Source: Bifidobacterium mellis
GTDB taxonomy: Bacteria > Actinomycetota > Actinomycetes > Actinomycetales > Bifidobacteriaceae
Direction: 5' to 3'
Assembly: GCF_000967265.1 (NCBI RefSeq)
Contig: NZ_KQ033884.1
Location: 30,157 to 94,156, forward strand
DNA: 64,000 nucleotides
Part shown: one piece after another, positions 9,976 to 18,780 of the stretch
Position numbering within the stretch: position 1 is the stretch's first letter
Layout of the letters: each line of letters opens with the position of its first letter
The notes under the pieces: generated by a model
Told to the model about the DNA's origin: nothing
Databases searched by the model: none
What the model saw: the letters and a program-made list of their open reading frames with translations, nothing else
Translations under genes and position numbers: made by a program

Positions 9976-11427
9976 TCAGAGGGCTTGCAGGAGGTTGCCG
10001 AGTTTGCGGCTGTCCCTGACCGGTCTGCCCTGGCGGAAGGTGATGAACCGCTGGCAGGTCTGGGCCAGGAACTCCTGGTCGTGTGAGATGACGATCACCA
10101 TGACCCCCAGGGAGCGCATGTAGCGGATCATCCCGGTCACCTGGTTCATATGGAGCAGATCCAGGCCGCTGGTGGGTTCGTCCAGAACCACCAGGCGCTT
10201 GCCAGACAGTATGGCGGCCGCGATGGCCACCCGCTGCTTCTCTCCGCCGGAGAGGGTGTTGGGGTGCCGGCCCAGGAGCCGCTCCAGGTCCAGCTTTCGT
10301 GCCACCTCCTCAAAGAGGTCGGTCCGCCTGGCCCCAAGGAGCATCTCGCCCTCCACGGTCTCGCTGAAGAGCTGGTAGTTGACATCCTGAAAGACCATGT
10401 AGGAGTCCTCGACACGCTCCCTGCTGGTCTGCCTGGTCCCATTCAGGCTGATTTCCGACCTGTCGCCAGGCTTGAGCAGTCCGGTCAGGACCGAGGCGAA
10501 GGTGCTCTTGCCGGCACCGTTGCGGCCGATGATGCCGGTGATGTCGTCGCTGGACAGGGTCAGGTCGTCCACATCCAGGGCAGGATCCTGGTCGTGGTGG
10601 TAGGCATAGGTTAGGTTCCTGACCCGCAAGAGGTCGGGGGTCTTCTCGGTAGTGACCCTGGCTGGGGCGCTCGCATTCTCGGTCGCGTCCAGATTCAGGG
10701 CCCGCAGCCCCATGGCCTGGCGGCTTGGGCCATCCAGCCCCCTCATGGCGGCCGGGGTCAGGTGCTCCGCCAGCCTGCCGTCCTCCATGACCAGGAAGTC
10801 GTCGGCCAGGCCGTCCAGGTAGTAGAGGCGGTGCTCGATCAGGACCATGGTCAGGCCCCGGTCCTTCAAGCGGCCCAGAATCTGCGCCAGGCTGGCCACC
10901 GCTTCCACGTCCAGATTGCCGGAGGGCTCGTCCAGGACCAGGATCTGCGGGTCCATCATGCAGGAGGAGGCGATGGCGATCATCTGCTTCTCGCCCCCGG
11001 ACAGGGAGAAGATGTCCCGGTCCATGAGCGGGCCGATGCCGAAGAGGTCGGCCACCTGGTCTATACGCTCCCGGATGGCCTCCGGCTGGACCCCGGTGTT
11101 CTCCAGGGGGAAGGCCAGCTCGCTGCGGACGTCGGTGGTGAAGAACTGGGTCTTGGGATTCTGGAAGACCGACCCCACCTGCTCCGAAAGCCGGTAGATG
11201 GGCCGGGCCGTGGTGGGTTCGCCCCCGATCAGGCACTCCCCCTCCAACTTGCCCTCGTAGAGTTCGGGAATCAGGCCGTTGATGACCCTGGACAGGGTGG
11301 TCTTGCCGCAACCGCTCGGCCCGGTGATCACGGTCAGCTGTCCCTGGCCCATCCGGCAGGAGACCTCCTGGAGGGAAGGCTGGCTGGCGCCCTCGTAGGT
11401 GAAGCTAAGCCTGGAACATTGCAACAT
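9976..11427 (-). CDS. ECF transporter ATPase, two fused nucleotide-binding domains
   Basis: A 483-residue energy-coupling-factor ATPase in which the EcfA and EcfA' subunits are joined in one chain. Domain 1 has Walker A GPSGCGKT (Lys about 42), signature LSGGEKQMIAIASS and Walker B ILVLDEPSGNLD. Domain 2 has Walker A GRNGAGKS, signature LSGGEKQRVAIAAA and Walker B LVVLDEPTSGLD. I start it at ATG 11427 (MLQCSRLSFTYEG), which has GTGGAG upstream and overlaps the end of ecfT by 23 bases; the longer frame to 11493 adds non-family sequence that is simply the ecfT 3' end in another frame. It should bind EcfT through its Q-loop grooves and energise uptake by the S component two genes upstream. Confidence 0.9.
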   Translation of the reverse strand: MLQCSRLSFTYEGASQPSLQEVSCRMGQGQLTVITGPSGCGKTTLSRVINGLIPELYEGKLEGECLIGGEPTTARPIYRLSEQVGSVFQNPKTQFFTTDVRSELAFPLENTGVQPEAIRERIDQVADLFGIGPLMDRDIFSLSGGEKQMIAIASSCMMDPQILVLDEPSGNLDVEAVASLAQILGRLKDRGLTMVLIEHRLYYLDGLADDFLVMEDGRLAEHLTPAAMRGLDGPSRQAMGLRALNLDATENASAPARVTTEKTPDLLRVRNLTYAYHHDQDPALDVDDLTLSSDDITGIIGRNGAGKSTFASVLTGLLKPGDRSEISLNGTRQTSRERVEDSYMVFQDVNYQLFSETVEGEMLLGARRTDLFEEVARKLDLERLLGRHPNTLSGGEKQRVAIAAAILSGKRLVVLDEPTSGLDLLHMNQVTGMIRYMRSLGVMVIVISHDQEFLAQTCQRFITFRQGRPVRDSRKLGNLLQAL

Positions 11428-12103
11428 AGGCTCCACATCCCATAAGGACCAGACCCAGGGCGCACATGAGCGCATCCAGTCCGGTGAAGGCAATCCGTTG
11501 GATGGAGGTCTTGGGTCCGGGGTCGCCGATCCCCCTGGTCAGGGCGGCTGAGGTCAGGTCGGAGGCCACATTGGTGGCGTTATTGAGCAGGGGGACGTAG
11601 ATGTACTCCATGGTTCGCATCGGATGCCGGACCATGTCCCCGGTGGTGACCGCGATCCCCCTGAACTTCATGGCCCGTCTGATCTGGGCATAGTCGTGCC
11701 TGACGGTCGGGAAGAAGCGGAAGAGGACGCTGACGGGGATGACCAGCCACTGGGGGGCGTGGATCTTGCGCAGCAGGTAGACCAGCTCCGAAACCTTGGT
11801 GGTGCCCATCATGAAGGCCGCGACCAGCACTAGGGGGAGGATCCTGCCCACGCCGACGAAGAGGAAGAGCAGGTAATGCCCCGGCAGGTTCTCGGGGAAG
11901 ACCATGGCCAGGGAGGCGCCCAGGGCGAAGACCAGACAGACCAGAAGCCAGGCCTGGCCCTTCCTCACTCTGCCCACGATGACCTGGAAGCTGCAGAAGT
12001 AGATGTTGATGGCCAGGACCAGCGGAGTGGGGAGGGTGACGAAGATCAGGGCGTTGGCGAAGATGACCAGCAGGAATCTGGTGTAGATGGAGATGGGCCT
12101 CAT
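11405..12103 (-). CDS. ecfT: ECF transporter transmembrane component EcfT
   Basis: A 232-residue membrane protein of the EcfT/CbiQ family, the scaffold that couples ATP hydrolysis to toppling of the substrate-binding S component. N-terminal hydrophobic segments are followed by a cytosolic coupling region holding the family's Ala-Arg-Gly-type motifs: IRRAMKFRGIAVTTGD near residue 140 and TSAALTRGIGDPG near 195. The start is ATG 12103, whose bases overlap the stop of the S-component gene (ATGA); the longer frame to 12157 would lie inside that gene. Overlaps on both sides mean S component, EcfT and the ATPase are made from one message. Confidence 0.9.
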   Translation of the reverse strand: MRPISIYTRFLLVIFANALIFVTLPTPLVLAINIYFCSFQVIVGRVRKGQAWLLVCLVFALGASLAMVFPENLPGHYLLFLFVGVGRILPLVLVAAFMMGTTKVSELVYLLRKIHAPQWLVIPVSVLFRFFPTVRHDYAQIRRAMKFRGIAVTTGDMVRHPMRTMEYIYVPLLNNATNVASDLTSAALTRGIGDPGPKTSIQRIAFTGLDALMCALGLVLMGCGAYVAMFQA

Positions 12104-12708
12104 TGCTTGGCGGGTATCCGGTTGAAATGCCGGTCGACGATCCGGGCGCCTATCCATGCCCCGAGCAGGGCGCCGACCAGGGTGGCCAGGATGCAGACCA
12201 GGAAGGTGGCTCCGGTGATGGGTGCGAAGACTCCGTCGATGTACTCCTGGCTCTTGCCGCGGCGGACCAGGCTGGCCACATAGGCGTCCTTCATGAACCA
12301 GAGGGGCAGAACTGGGCCGGTGCAGCCGAAGGTGAGGATGACATAGCTCAGGTAGCGGGCCAGGTTGGGACGGCTCTCCCCGAGCGAGGACTGAACCAGA
12401 TCAGCCAGCAGGCCACAGAAGGCGTAGGGGATGAAGGAGAGGGCGAAGTGACCGAAGACCAGCAGGAAGAGGCCCATGATGACGCCGACGATGGTGATGG
12501 CCCCGAACCTGGGCACCCGGCGGATCATCAGCATGTAGACCGGGCCGGAGACCAGCCCCACCACAGCGGGGATAAAGAGGGAGGACAGACCGGGCATGAC
12601 CAGGCCAGCCAGGAAGACGGTGATGAAGTTGCCCACCGCCATGCTGACGAAGTAGAGGGCCGTAAAAATGCCGACGTTGACCAGGTCTTTTGTCTTCAGT
12701 GCTTTCAT
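12100..12708 (-). CDS. ECF S component, Trep_Strep / MptD family
   Basis: A 202-residue membrane protein with about six hydrophobic segments, opening MKALKTKDLVNVGIFTALYF, which is the characteristic start of the Trep_Strep (MptD) family of putative ECF S components. The N-terminal helix, the loop SLFIPAVVGLVSGPVYMLM and the late GALLGAWIGARIV segment fit that family. S components bind the vitamin or metal-related substrate; for this family the ligand is not established. Its gene leads the minus-strand operon with ecfT and the fused ATPase. A divergent promoter region (12709-12902) separates it from two exporter-like ABC genes, a combination seen repeatedly with this S-component family and suspected to act in iron or siderophore handling. 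Confidence 0.82.
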   Translation of the reverse strand: MKALKTKDLVNVGIFTALYFVSMAVGNFITVFLAGLVMPGLSSLFIPAVVGLVSGPVYMLMIRRVPRFGAITIVGVIMGLFLLVFGHFALSFIPYAFCGLLADLVQSSLGESRPNLARYLSYVILTFGCTGPVLPLWFMKDAYVASLVRRGKSQEYIDGVFAPITGATFLVCILATLVGALLGAWIGARIVDRHFNRIPAKQ

Positions 12709-12902
12709 AAAGGATCGCTCCCATCTGGGTGGCGGTCGCTCGGCCCTAGGCCATATCCGCCGATTTCATGTTGTGCCGTCAAGTTTAGGAGGGCCGGGAG
12801 GGAAAGTAAATAATATTTTTTTATGTCTCTTGCTTGGCGCGCGAGGATTTTGTTAGTGTCCACTGAGAGGGGCGTATCAGAAAGGCGGCACGGAGAACAG
12901 GC

Positions 12903-14783
12903 ATGATCAGCAAGCGACTACTTCATCTACCGGGAGCCAGGATGGGCGCCAGCCTCCTGCTGGCCCTCCTGCAGACGATCGGCGCGTTGGCGGAGGTCCT
13001 CCTCCTGCCGGTGGCCATCGCGGCCGTGGGCCGTTCCCTTGGCCTGCCTGTCCCTCATGCCCTTGCCTGGGTGCCTGGTCGGCCCGGACCCTTGGCGGCG
13101 CTGATAGGCGGGCTGATCCTGGTTCGGCTCCTGGCCCAGGCGGTCGCCAGGTCCGTCAGCGCCCGGCTGGCTGATGGGATGGGCAAGGCGCTCTCCCAGG
13201 CCCTCTACCTGTCCGTGTTCGACCCCAATGCGCAGAAGGAGGACCTGGGCGTTCCGGCGCAGACCCTGGCCAGGCTTTCGACCGAGGGGGTCAAGTCGGT
13301 CGTCTCCTACTTCACGGCCTACATTCCGGCCCTGGTCCAGACCGCCCTGATGCTGGTCGTGACCCTGGTCGTCCTTCTGCCTGTCAGTCCCCTGGCTGCG
13401 GTGATCGTCGTGATCGGCATGGTGGCCCTACCCCTGGCCTCCAAGCCCACCATGGGCGAGAACATCAAGGTGCAGTTAGGCCAGCTGCGCAAATACGACA
13501 AGGTCGGCGTCCACTTTGAGCATGCCCTGAGAGGGCTCAACACCTTGAAGATCTTCGGGGCAGACCAGCGGCAGGCCGACGATCTGGCCGAGGAGTCCGA
13601 GGGGTTCCGCCGGATAACCATGGGGGTCCTGGCCGGGCAGCTGCGCTCGCTGATCAAGGCCGACGTGGTCATCTACACCAGCCTCATTCTGGCGGTCGCG
13701 GCCACAGTCCTGATTGGGCAGGACGGGCCCTCTCGAATGCTGTCCTGTTTGGTTGTTGCTTTGGCCGGGGTCCGGCTCTTTGCACCTGAGCGCCAGCTGG
13801 TCTACATGATGCATTCCGGCATGGTCGCCATCAAACAGGGCAAGGCCATCGACGATATTCTTCAGGCGCGGCAGGGGGGCGACGAGAAGTCGGCGGCTCC
13901 AGGGACGGCTCCTGAGTCATGCAAGAGTACGGGTTCGGATGTGGCTCCGGAAGCGAGTCTCGAAACTTCTGAGGTAGCAGTTCGGGAGTCTGACTCGGAA
14001 TCCGCTTCGAAGCAAGCAGATCAGGCGGATATGTCTGGCGATGATTCGCTAGGCATCAGCGCTCGCGATTTGACCTATACCTATCCTGACGGCTTCCAGG
14101 CTCTGACCGATCTGAACTTCGATCTGCCTGCCAGGGGACATGTGGGCTTGGTCGGCGCTTCGGGCTCCGGCAAGAGCACCTTGGCGGGCCTGCTGTCCGG
14201 GCGCCTTCAGGGGTATGCCGGAGAGCTGACCATTGGCGGGCGCCAAATCAGCGACCTGTCGCGCGAGGATCTGGTCGGCCTGCAGACTGTGGTTCGGGGA
14301 ACCGATCACCTCTTCACCGGGACCATCAGGTCGAATCTGGACCCGGCCGGACTGGGCTACTCGGATTGGGAGCTGCAGGATGCGCTGGACCAGGTCGGTC
14401 TGACCGGTCTTGTCCAAAGCAAGGGCGGGCTGGACGCTCCTATCGACCCCGAGGGAGGCAACCTATCCGGAGGGCAGCGGCAGCGCCTGTCCATTGCCCG
14501 CGGGCTCCTGCGGCGTTCCCCCGTCTATATCTTCGATGAGGCCACCAGCGCCGTGGACCGCGAGCATGACGCTACACTGGCAGCCCTGATGGACGCTCTG
14601 GGCAAGGAGTCCCTGGTCCTGACCATCACCCACCGCCTGGCTGGGGTCCGCAATGCCGATTCCATCCTCTTTCTGCAGAAGGGCCGTCTGGCGGAGAGCG
14701 GCGGCTTCCGTGAACTGATGGATGCCGGGGGCGGATTTGCCGCTCAGTGGAAGGAGCAGGCCCAGTATGAGGACGGGGAGTGA
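12903..14783 (+). CDS. Exporter-type ABC half transporter (first of pair)
   Basis: A 626-residue ABC half transporter: membrane domain at residues 1-310 (opening LLHLPGARMGASLLLALLQ; six hydrophobic segments), then a Ser/Glu/Ala-rich linker of about 60 residues (320-380), then a nucleotide-binding domain with Walker A GASGSGKS, signature LSGGQRQRLSIARG, Walker B VYIFDEATSAVD and switch His in TITHRLAG. The layout resembles CydD and mycobacterial IrtA-type transporters. It runs divergently from an ECF operon and is followed five bases later by a second half transporter, so the two likely form a heterodimer. Substrate cannot be read from sequence; the linker is unusual and looks disordered. Confidence 0.85.
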   Translation: MISKRLLHLPGARMGASLLLALLQTIGALAEVLLLPVAIAAVGRSLGLPVPHALAWVPGRPGPLAALIGGLILVRLLAQAVARSVSARLADGMGKALSQALYLSVFDPNAQKEDLGVPAQTLARLSTEGVKSVVSYFTAYIPALVQTALMLVVTLVVLLPVSPLAAVIVVIGMVALPLASKPTMGENIKVQLGQLRKYDKVGVHFEHALRGLNTLKIFGADQRQADDLAEESEGFRRITMGVLAGQLRSLIKADVVIYTSLILAVAATVLIGQDGPSRMLSCLVVALAGVRLFAPERQLVYMMHSGMVAIKQGKAIDDILQARQGGDEKSAAPGTAPESCKSTGSDVAPEASLETSEVAVRESDSESASKQADQADMSGDDSLGISARDLTYTYPDGFQALTDLNFDLPARGHVGLVGASGSGKSTLAGLLSGRLQGYAGELTIGGRQISDLSREDLVGLQTVVRGTDHLFTGTIRSNLDPAGLGYSDWELQDALDQVGLTGLVQSKGGLDAPIDPEGGNLSGGQRQRLSIARGLLRRSPVYIFDEATSAVDREHDATLAALMDALGKESLVLTITHRLAGVRNADSILFLQKGRLAESGGFRELMDAGGGFAAQWKEQAQYEDGE

Positions 14784-14787
14784 TGAC

Positions 14788-16530
14788 ATGCAGCAGACAA
14801 CGAGCAATCTGATGATGATGCGCCGTATGGCCCAGCTGATGAAGCCTCTGGCTGGTACGGAGGGCAAGGCCATCCTCTGTGGCAGCCTGGGCCACCTCTT
14901 TGCGGTCTGGAGCATGATGGCAGCCGCAGCGGCCCTGATCGGTCTGGTCACGGACTGGCCGCCGCTGAGTGGCCAGTGGGTCGTCTGGGCTCTCGTGGCG
15001 GTTCTGACTGCTCTCAGCCGGGGGGTCATGGCCTATGGGGAGCAGTACTACAACCATGAGATGGCCTTCAGCATGCTTCGTGACATTCGCACGACGGTCT
15101 TCGACAAGATGCGCTCCCTGGCCCCGGCCGGTCTGCGAGACCAGGCGCGCGGGGACATGGTGACCGTGATCACCAACGACATCGAGCTGCTAGAAATCTT
15201 CTATGCTCATACCCTATCGCCCATCGCCATCGCCCTGGTGACCTCCTTGGCCAACCTGGCTCTGCTCACTTGGCTCTCGCCCTGGATGGGTCTGGCTGCC
15301 CTGGTCTCCTATCTGATCGTCGGTCTGCTCATCCCCATCCTGAGCGCAAGGCCTACCTTCAAGGGAGCTATGAGGGAGCGGACGGCCCAAGCCAACCTCC
15401 ACTCCCTGCTTCTGGAGACCCTTCAGGGCCGTGCCGAACTGGCGGGGCTGGGCGCTCTGGGGAATACCCGTCGCCGGGTGGGAGTCGCTACGGACCAGAT
15501 GCTGGATGCCAGGGGACGCACCTCTGGGCGGACCATCACCAACGATATGGTCACCAATGTGGTCACTCTGATCTGCGCCGGAGCCTTCACGCTGATGGCC
15601 TGCTGGCTTGGCTCTGAGGGGTTGATGGATCCTGCCCGGGGGATGATTGGACTGGTCGGTTTCCTCTCCTCCTTCGCCCCCCTGATACCTGTGGCCCGGC
15701 TAGGCGCCGGCCTGCAGCCTACCCTGGCTGCTGCTCGGCGGGTCTTCTCTCTTTTGGACAAGGAGCCGCCTGTACGTGAGGTGGAATCCAATCACGGGAA
15801 TCCTTTGTCGGAGTTCACTGGAGAGAATGCCAGGGCAGTTTCCTTTTCCTACGCCGGCAAGACTGACACGGGTAAGGACGATCCAGGCAAGACTGACTCG
15901 GGTGAACATAGCGACCGGACTTCGGTTTTGGAGGGTCTGGATCTTTCCATCAAGCCTGGCGAACTGATTGGCATCCAGGGGGCCAACGGGGTTGGCAAGT
16001 CCACTTTGATTGATCTGCTGATGCGGTTCCAGGAGCGTAGCGGCGGGGACCTGACCGTCTCTGGCCTGCCTATCGAGACCATCCGCACCGCCGATCTGCG
16101 TGCTCAGCAGACTCTGGTGAGCCAGGACACCTACATATTCAGTCTCACCTTGGCTGACAACATCGCCTTGGCCCGGCCCGATGCCAGCAGAGAGGATATT
16201 GAGAAGGCAGCTCATGATGCCTGCCTAGATGATCTGATCGACCAGCTGCCTGACGGCTTGGATCATCTGCTTGCTGACAACGGCTCGGATCTGTCCGAGG
16301 GGCAGCGGCAACGAGTGGCCCTGGCTCGCGCCTTTTTGAGCTCGGCGCCATTCATGCTTTTGGATGAGCCCACCAGCAATATGGATGCCCTCTTGGAGGG
16401 CCGGGTTCTGACTAGGTTGATTGAGCGGAAGGGCGACCGCACCTGTCTGATTGTCTCTCACCGTCCCTCGGTCCTTGCCCGAGCTGACCGTCTGCTGACG
16501 CTGCAAAACGGCAAGCTTATCCCCGCCTGA
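14788..16530 (+). CDS. Exporter-type ABC half transporter (second of pair)
   Basis: A 580-residue partner of the preceding half transporter. Membrane domain 1-300, nucleotide-binding domain from about 345: Walker A GANGVGKS, signature LSEGQRQRVALARA, Walker B FMLLDEPTSNMD, switch His in LIVSHRPSV. The signature has Glu in place of the first Gly (LSEGQ), a change often seen in heterodimeric ABC proteins where one ATP site is degenerate. A repeated insert (GKTDTGKDDPGKTDSG) sits between about 365 and 385. I start it at ATG 14788, with GGGGAG seven bases upstream; the frame to 14722 would lie within the first gene. Expected to work as a heterodimer with the product of 12903-14783. Confidence 0.85.
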   Translation: MQQTTSNLMMMRRMAQLMKPLAGTEGKAILCGSLGHLFAVWSMMAAAAALIGLVTDWPPLSGQWVVWALVAVLTALSRGVMAYGEQYYNHEMAFSMLRDIRTTVFDKMRSLAPAGLRDQARGDMVTVITNDIELLEIFYAHTLSPIAIALVTSLANLALLTWLSPWMGLAALVSYLIVGLLIPILSARPTFKGAMRERTAQANLHSLLLETLQGRAELAGLGALGNTRRRVGVATDQMLDARGRTSGRTITNDMVTNVVTLICAGAFTLMACWLGSEGLMDPARGMIGLVGFLSSFAPLIPVARLGAGLQPTLAAARRVFSLLDKEPPVREVESNHGNPLSEFTGENARAVSFSYAGKTDTGKDDPGKTDSGEHSDRTSVLEGLDLSIKPGELIGIQGANGVGKSTLIDLLMRFQERSGGDLTVSGLPIETIRTADLRAQQTLVSQDTYIFSLTLADNIALARPDASREDIEKAAHDACLDDLIDQLPDGLDHLLADNGSDLSEGQRQRVALARAFLSSAPFMLLDEPTSNMDALLEGRVLTRLIERKGDRTCLIVSHRPSVLARADRLLTLQNGKLIPA

Positions 16531-16903
16531 ACATTTCATAGAGAAGAGGCGCAATTCGAGGCGCAATTCATAGTGTCACTTCGAATTGCTGCTGGCAGTG
16601 TTACCGACGTAATTTGATCCGGCGCTGGTCCATTTCAACGGGTGATTCCGGCAGCGATTCCGTCTACTGACTATGCAAATGGGAAGCCCGATTGGAGTCA
16701 GTTCTGAGAAAAGTGGTTCAGCCGAATAGGAGTCTGCTCTCATTCAGGGTGGTGGTATTCCGACAAGGTTCCGCATAAGTGAGGTTCACGGAGCTTAGCT
16801 ATCTTAGAACAGCTGAAAGGCGGACGATTCCGTTTGATAAAGTCGAGGTCTTTTAGTGCATAAGTAAAGTTATCGCTTTACTGATTCACTTCACTATAAA
16901 TAG
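16531..16903. other. Gene-free spacer with small repeats and a possible operator
   Basis: After the ABC stop there is a perfect 12-base tandem duplication GAGGCGCAATTC (16546-16557 and 16558-16569). At 16863-16882 there is a perfect inverted repeat AGTAAAG-6-CTTTACT, followed by TATAAA at about 16894-16899, which could be an operator next to a promoter. No gene is visible. Confidence 0.45.
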
Positions 16904-17926
16904 GTGAATGTCAGCTTTGAACAACGGCGCCTATTTCGAGGACAAGTTGTTCCTTTGTCCGGAGACGCCAACTTGGCCGCGGTCATTACCCATGTGAATG
17001 TGTTTACGCATATGAAGCACCTGTTGTGGACCACCTTCCTCTCCTTGTTGGTGGCAGCGATAGCAATGTTCGTGGCGGGCCGTGGTGTCCAGTCCACAGT
17101 TGGCAGCGGCTTTGATAAGGTCGCTGAGACGAATAACACGCTTTCACAGGCCTTCACTTGGAACGTGCCCATGCTGCTTTTATACCTCTCCTGATCATCC
17201 TGATCAGGTCAGCGTGGAAGAAGCCGACTATTCCGGTCATGCTGCTTTCGTCGGTGGTGGCCATGTTCAATACCGTCGTCATCCAGCATTTCTCCTTCGC
17301 CAACGCATTCAATGCCATCGTCAACAAATTCGACACCCCTGTGCTCCCCAAGGGTTTCAACTTGGGTCCCGCAGCCAAGGGTGTCACCAGTCTGCTGAAC
17401 AGGGGAGGCATGGAGAGCATGATGACCCTCCTGATTGCGTTCTGTACCCTGTCCTTCGCAGGGGTGCTTTCGGCCCCCGGGGCTTTGAACAAGATCGTGG
17501 AGTCTCTGCTAAAGATCAGAAAGAGCACTGGCTCATTGATTGTCGTCACCCTGCTGGCCAGCATCCTCACTAATATTCACCACCTGTAACGTCCAGGTCT
17601 CCCTTCTGCTGCCTGGTGAACCGCTGAGTGCATACATTCGCCGAGGTCTGCATCCTTGCAATCTCGGGCGAAGCATAGAGGTTTCCGGCACTATATTCGA
17701 GTTGATCCTACCCTGGACTGCCGCTGGTATCTATATGGCGGCCACCTTGGGCGTACAAACGCTCATTTATATGCCTTAGGCAACCCTGTGTTGGACTGGC
17801 GTCATCTTCACCACCAGCTGAGGATACACAGGAATTGGCATCCGCAAGCTAACGCCGGAAAAGCAGAAGACCATGCGCGCCGAGTTGGATAAGGGGAGGA
17901 AGCGTAGAGCCGTTTCTCTGTTGTAG
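16904..17926 (+). pseudogene. NhaC-family Na+/H+ antiporter, truncated and frameshifted
   Basis: The C-terminal half of an NhaC-type antiporter spread over several frames. GAYFEDK (16924-16944) and VPLSGDANLAAVITHVN lie in different frames but join to the family's GAYFGDKxSPLSDTTNLA motif. The protein continues HMKHLLWTTFLSLL and GSGFDKVAETNNTLSQAF, shifts frame near 17180 to LLIILIRSAWKKPTIPVMLL and GGMESMMTLLIAFCTLSFAG, shifts near 17590 to SGTIFELILPWTAAGIYMAA, then shifts again near 17780 and ends MRAELDKGRKRRAVSLL. The N-terminal half, roughly 200 residues, is missing. At least four frame breaks and the deletion make function impossible. An intact NhaA lies at 33.0-34.5 kb. Confidence 0.85.
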
Positions 17927-17937
17927 CTAATCGACAC

Positions 17938-17971
17938 CACAACCAGGCAATGCCTGTTGTGACGCTTTTCT
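17938..17971 (+). terminator. Terminator of the dead NhaC gene
   Basis: Stem CACAACCAGGC (17938-17948) and GCCTGTTGTG (17952-17961) with one bulged base, followed by ACGCTTTTCTT. It lies twelve bases after the relic's stop codon and was probably its original terminator. Confidence 0.6.
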
Positions 17972-18780
17972 TGTCAGTGGATAAAAGAGACTGCTACAAA
18001 AATTGACACTTTTTATAAGGAATTAGCAATGTAAGTGTGAAGTCAAAATAGGGTTAATTGTGTTGGCCAGCTCTTCACAAATGGGTCGGCACTTTTCGAA
18101 GCAGATGCCCCTTTAGTTTTTAGCTGCGGGGGCTAATGTGGACAGTTCAAAGCGTATGTGTATGTCTAGCTAAAAGCCTCGATTCTCAAATTGCTAATTT
18201 GCAAAACGATGGCATTGTATTCGACATCTGTAATGAGGAATCCGCTAAAGCATATCTATTTGCCAACACTTATCTATTCCGGATTAAACGATATGCTTCT
18301 GATTTCAACAAGCACAAAGGCGGGAAGTATAAGAATTCCGATTTTCGTGTACTCAGAGATCGCTGAAATTTATTATCGTCGGAATAATCAGGCCTGTCAC
18401 CGATAACTAGCGATCTACACGCCGTTTCCTGGACATGTCAAGATTCGATGACTCCCGTACAAGAAGCAAGCTGAACACCGTGCCGTAAGAAAGCAACACC
18501 TTAAATATGTAAGGAACTAGGCACTATTTTCTTGTTCACTTGCATTTGAATGAATTTGATGTAGTAGCAGGTTGTCAAATTGCAGTCTCAGCGCTGCATG
18601 ACCACCCTCAACTCCGCGCTTTATATCTTCCTGACTTTAATCATATGCCATGTAGATCAAATCATGGAGCAACACCAGAAGCAAACAGCGTACAGTTTCA
18701 GAATTAGCCTTCACGAAAATTGCATGGCAATTATTCCTACAGACAAGCTAGGAAAGTCGCTAACCCGCTGGCTCGAATTT
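17972..18780. other. Gene-free AT-rich spacer before the defence island
   Basis: About 800 bases. Short frames at 18136-18366, 18191-18406 and 18580-18834 overlap one another, lack convincing ribosome binding sites and match nothing I know. I see no transposase, integrase or tRNA. Base composition is clearly more AT-rich than the ABC genes to the left. Confidence 0.4.

Noticed and set aside
18136-18406. Two overlapping small frames
   Set aside because: No ribosome binding site, no recognisable sequence, and they overlap in different frames.
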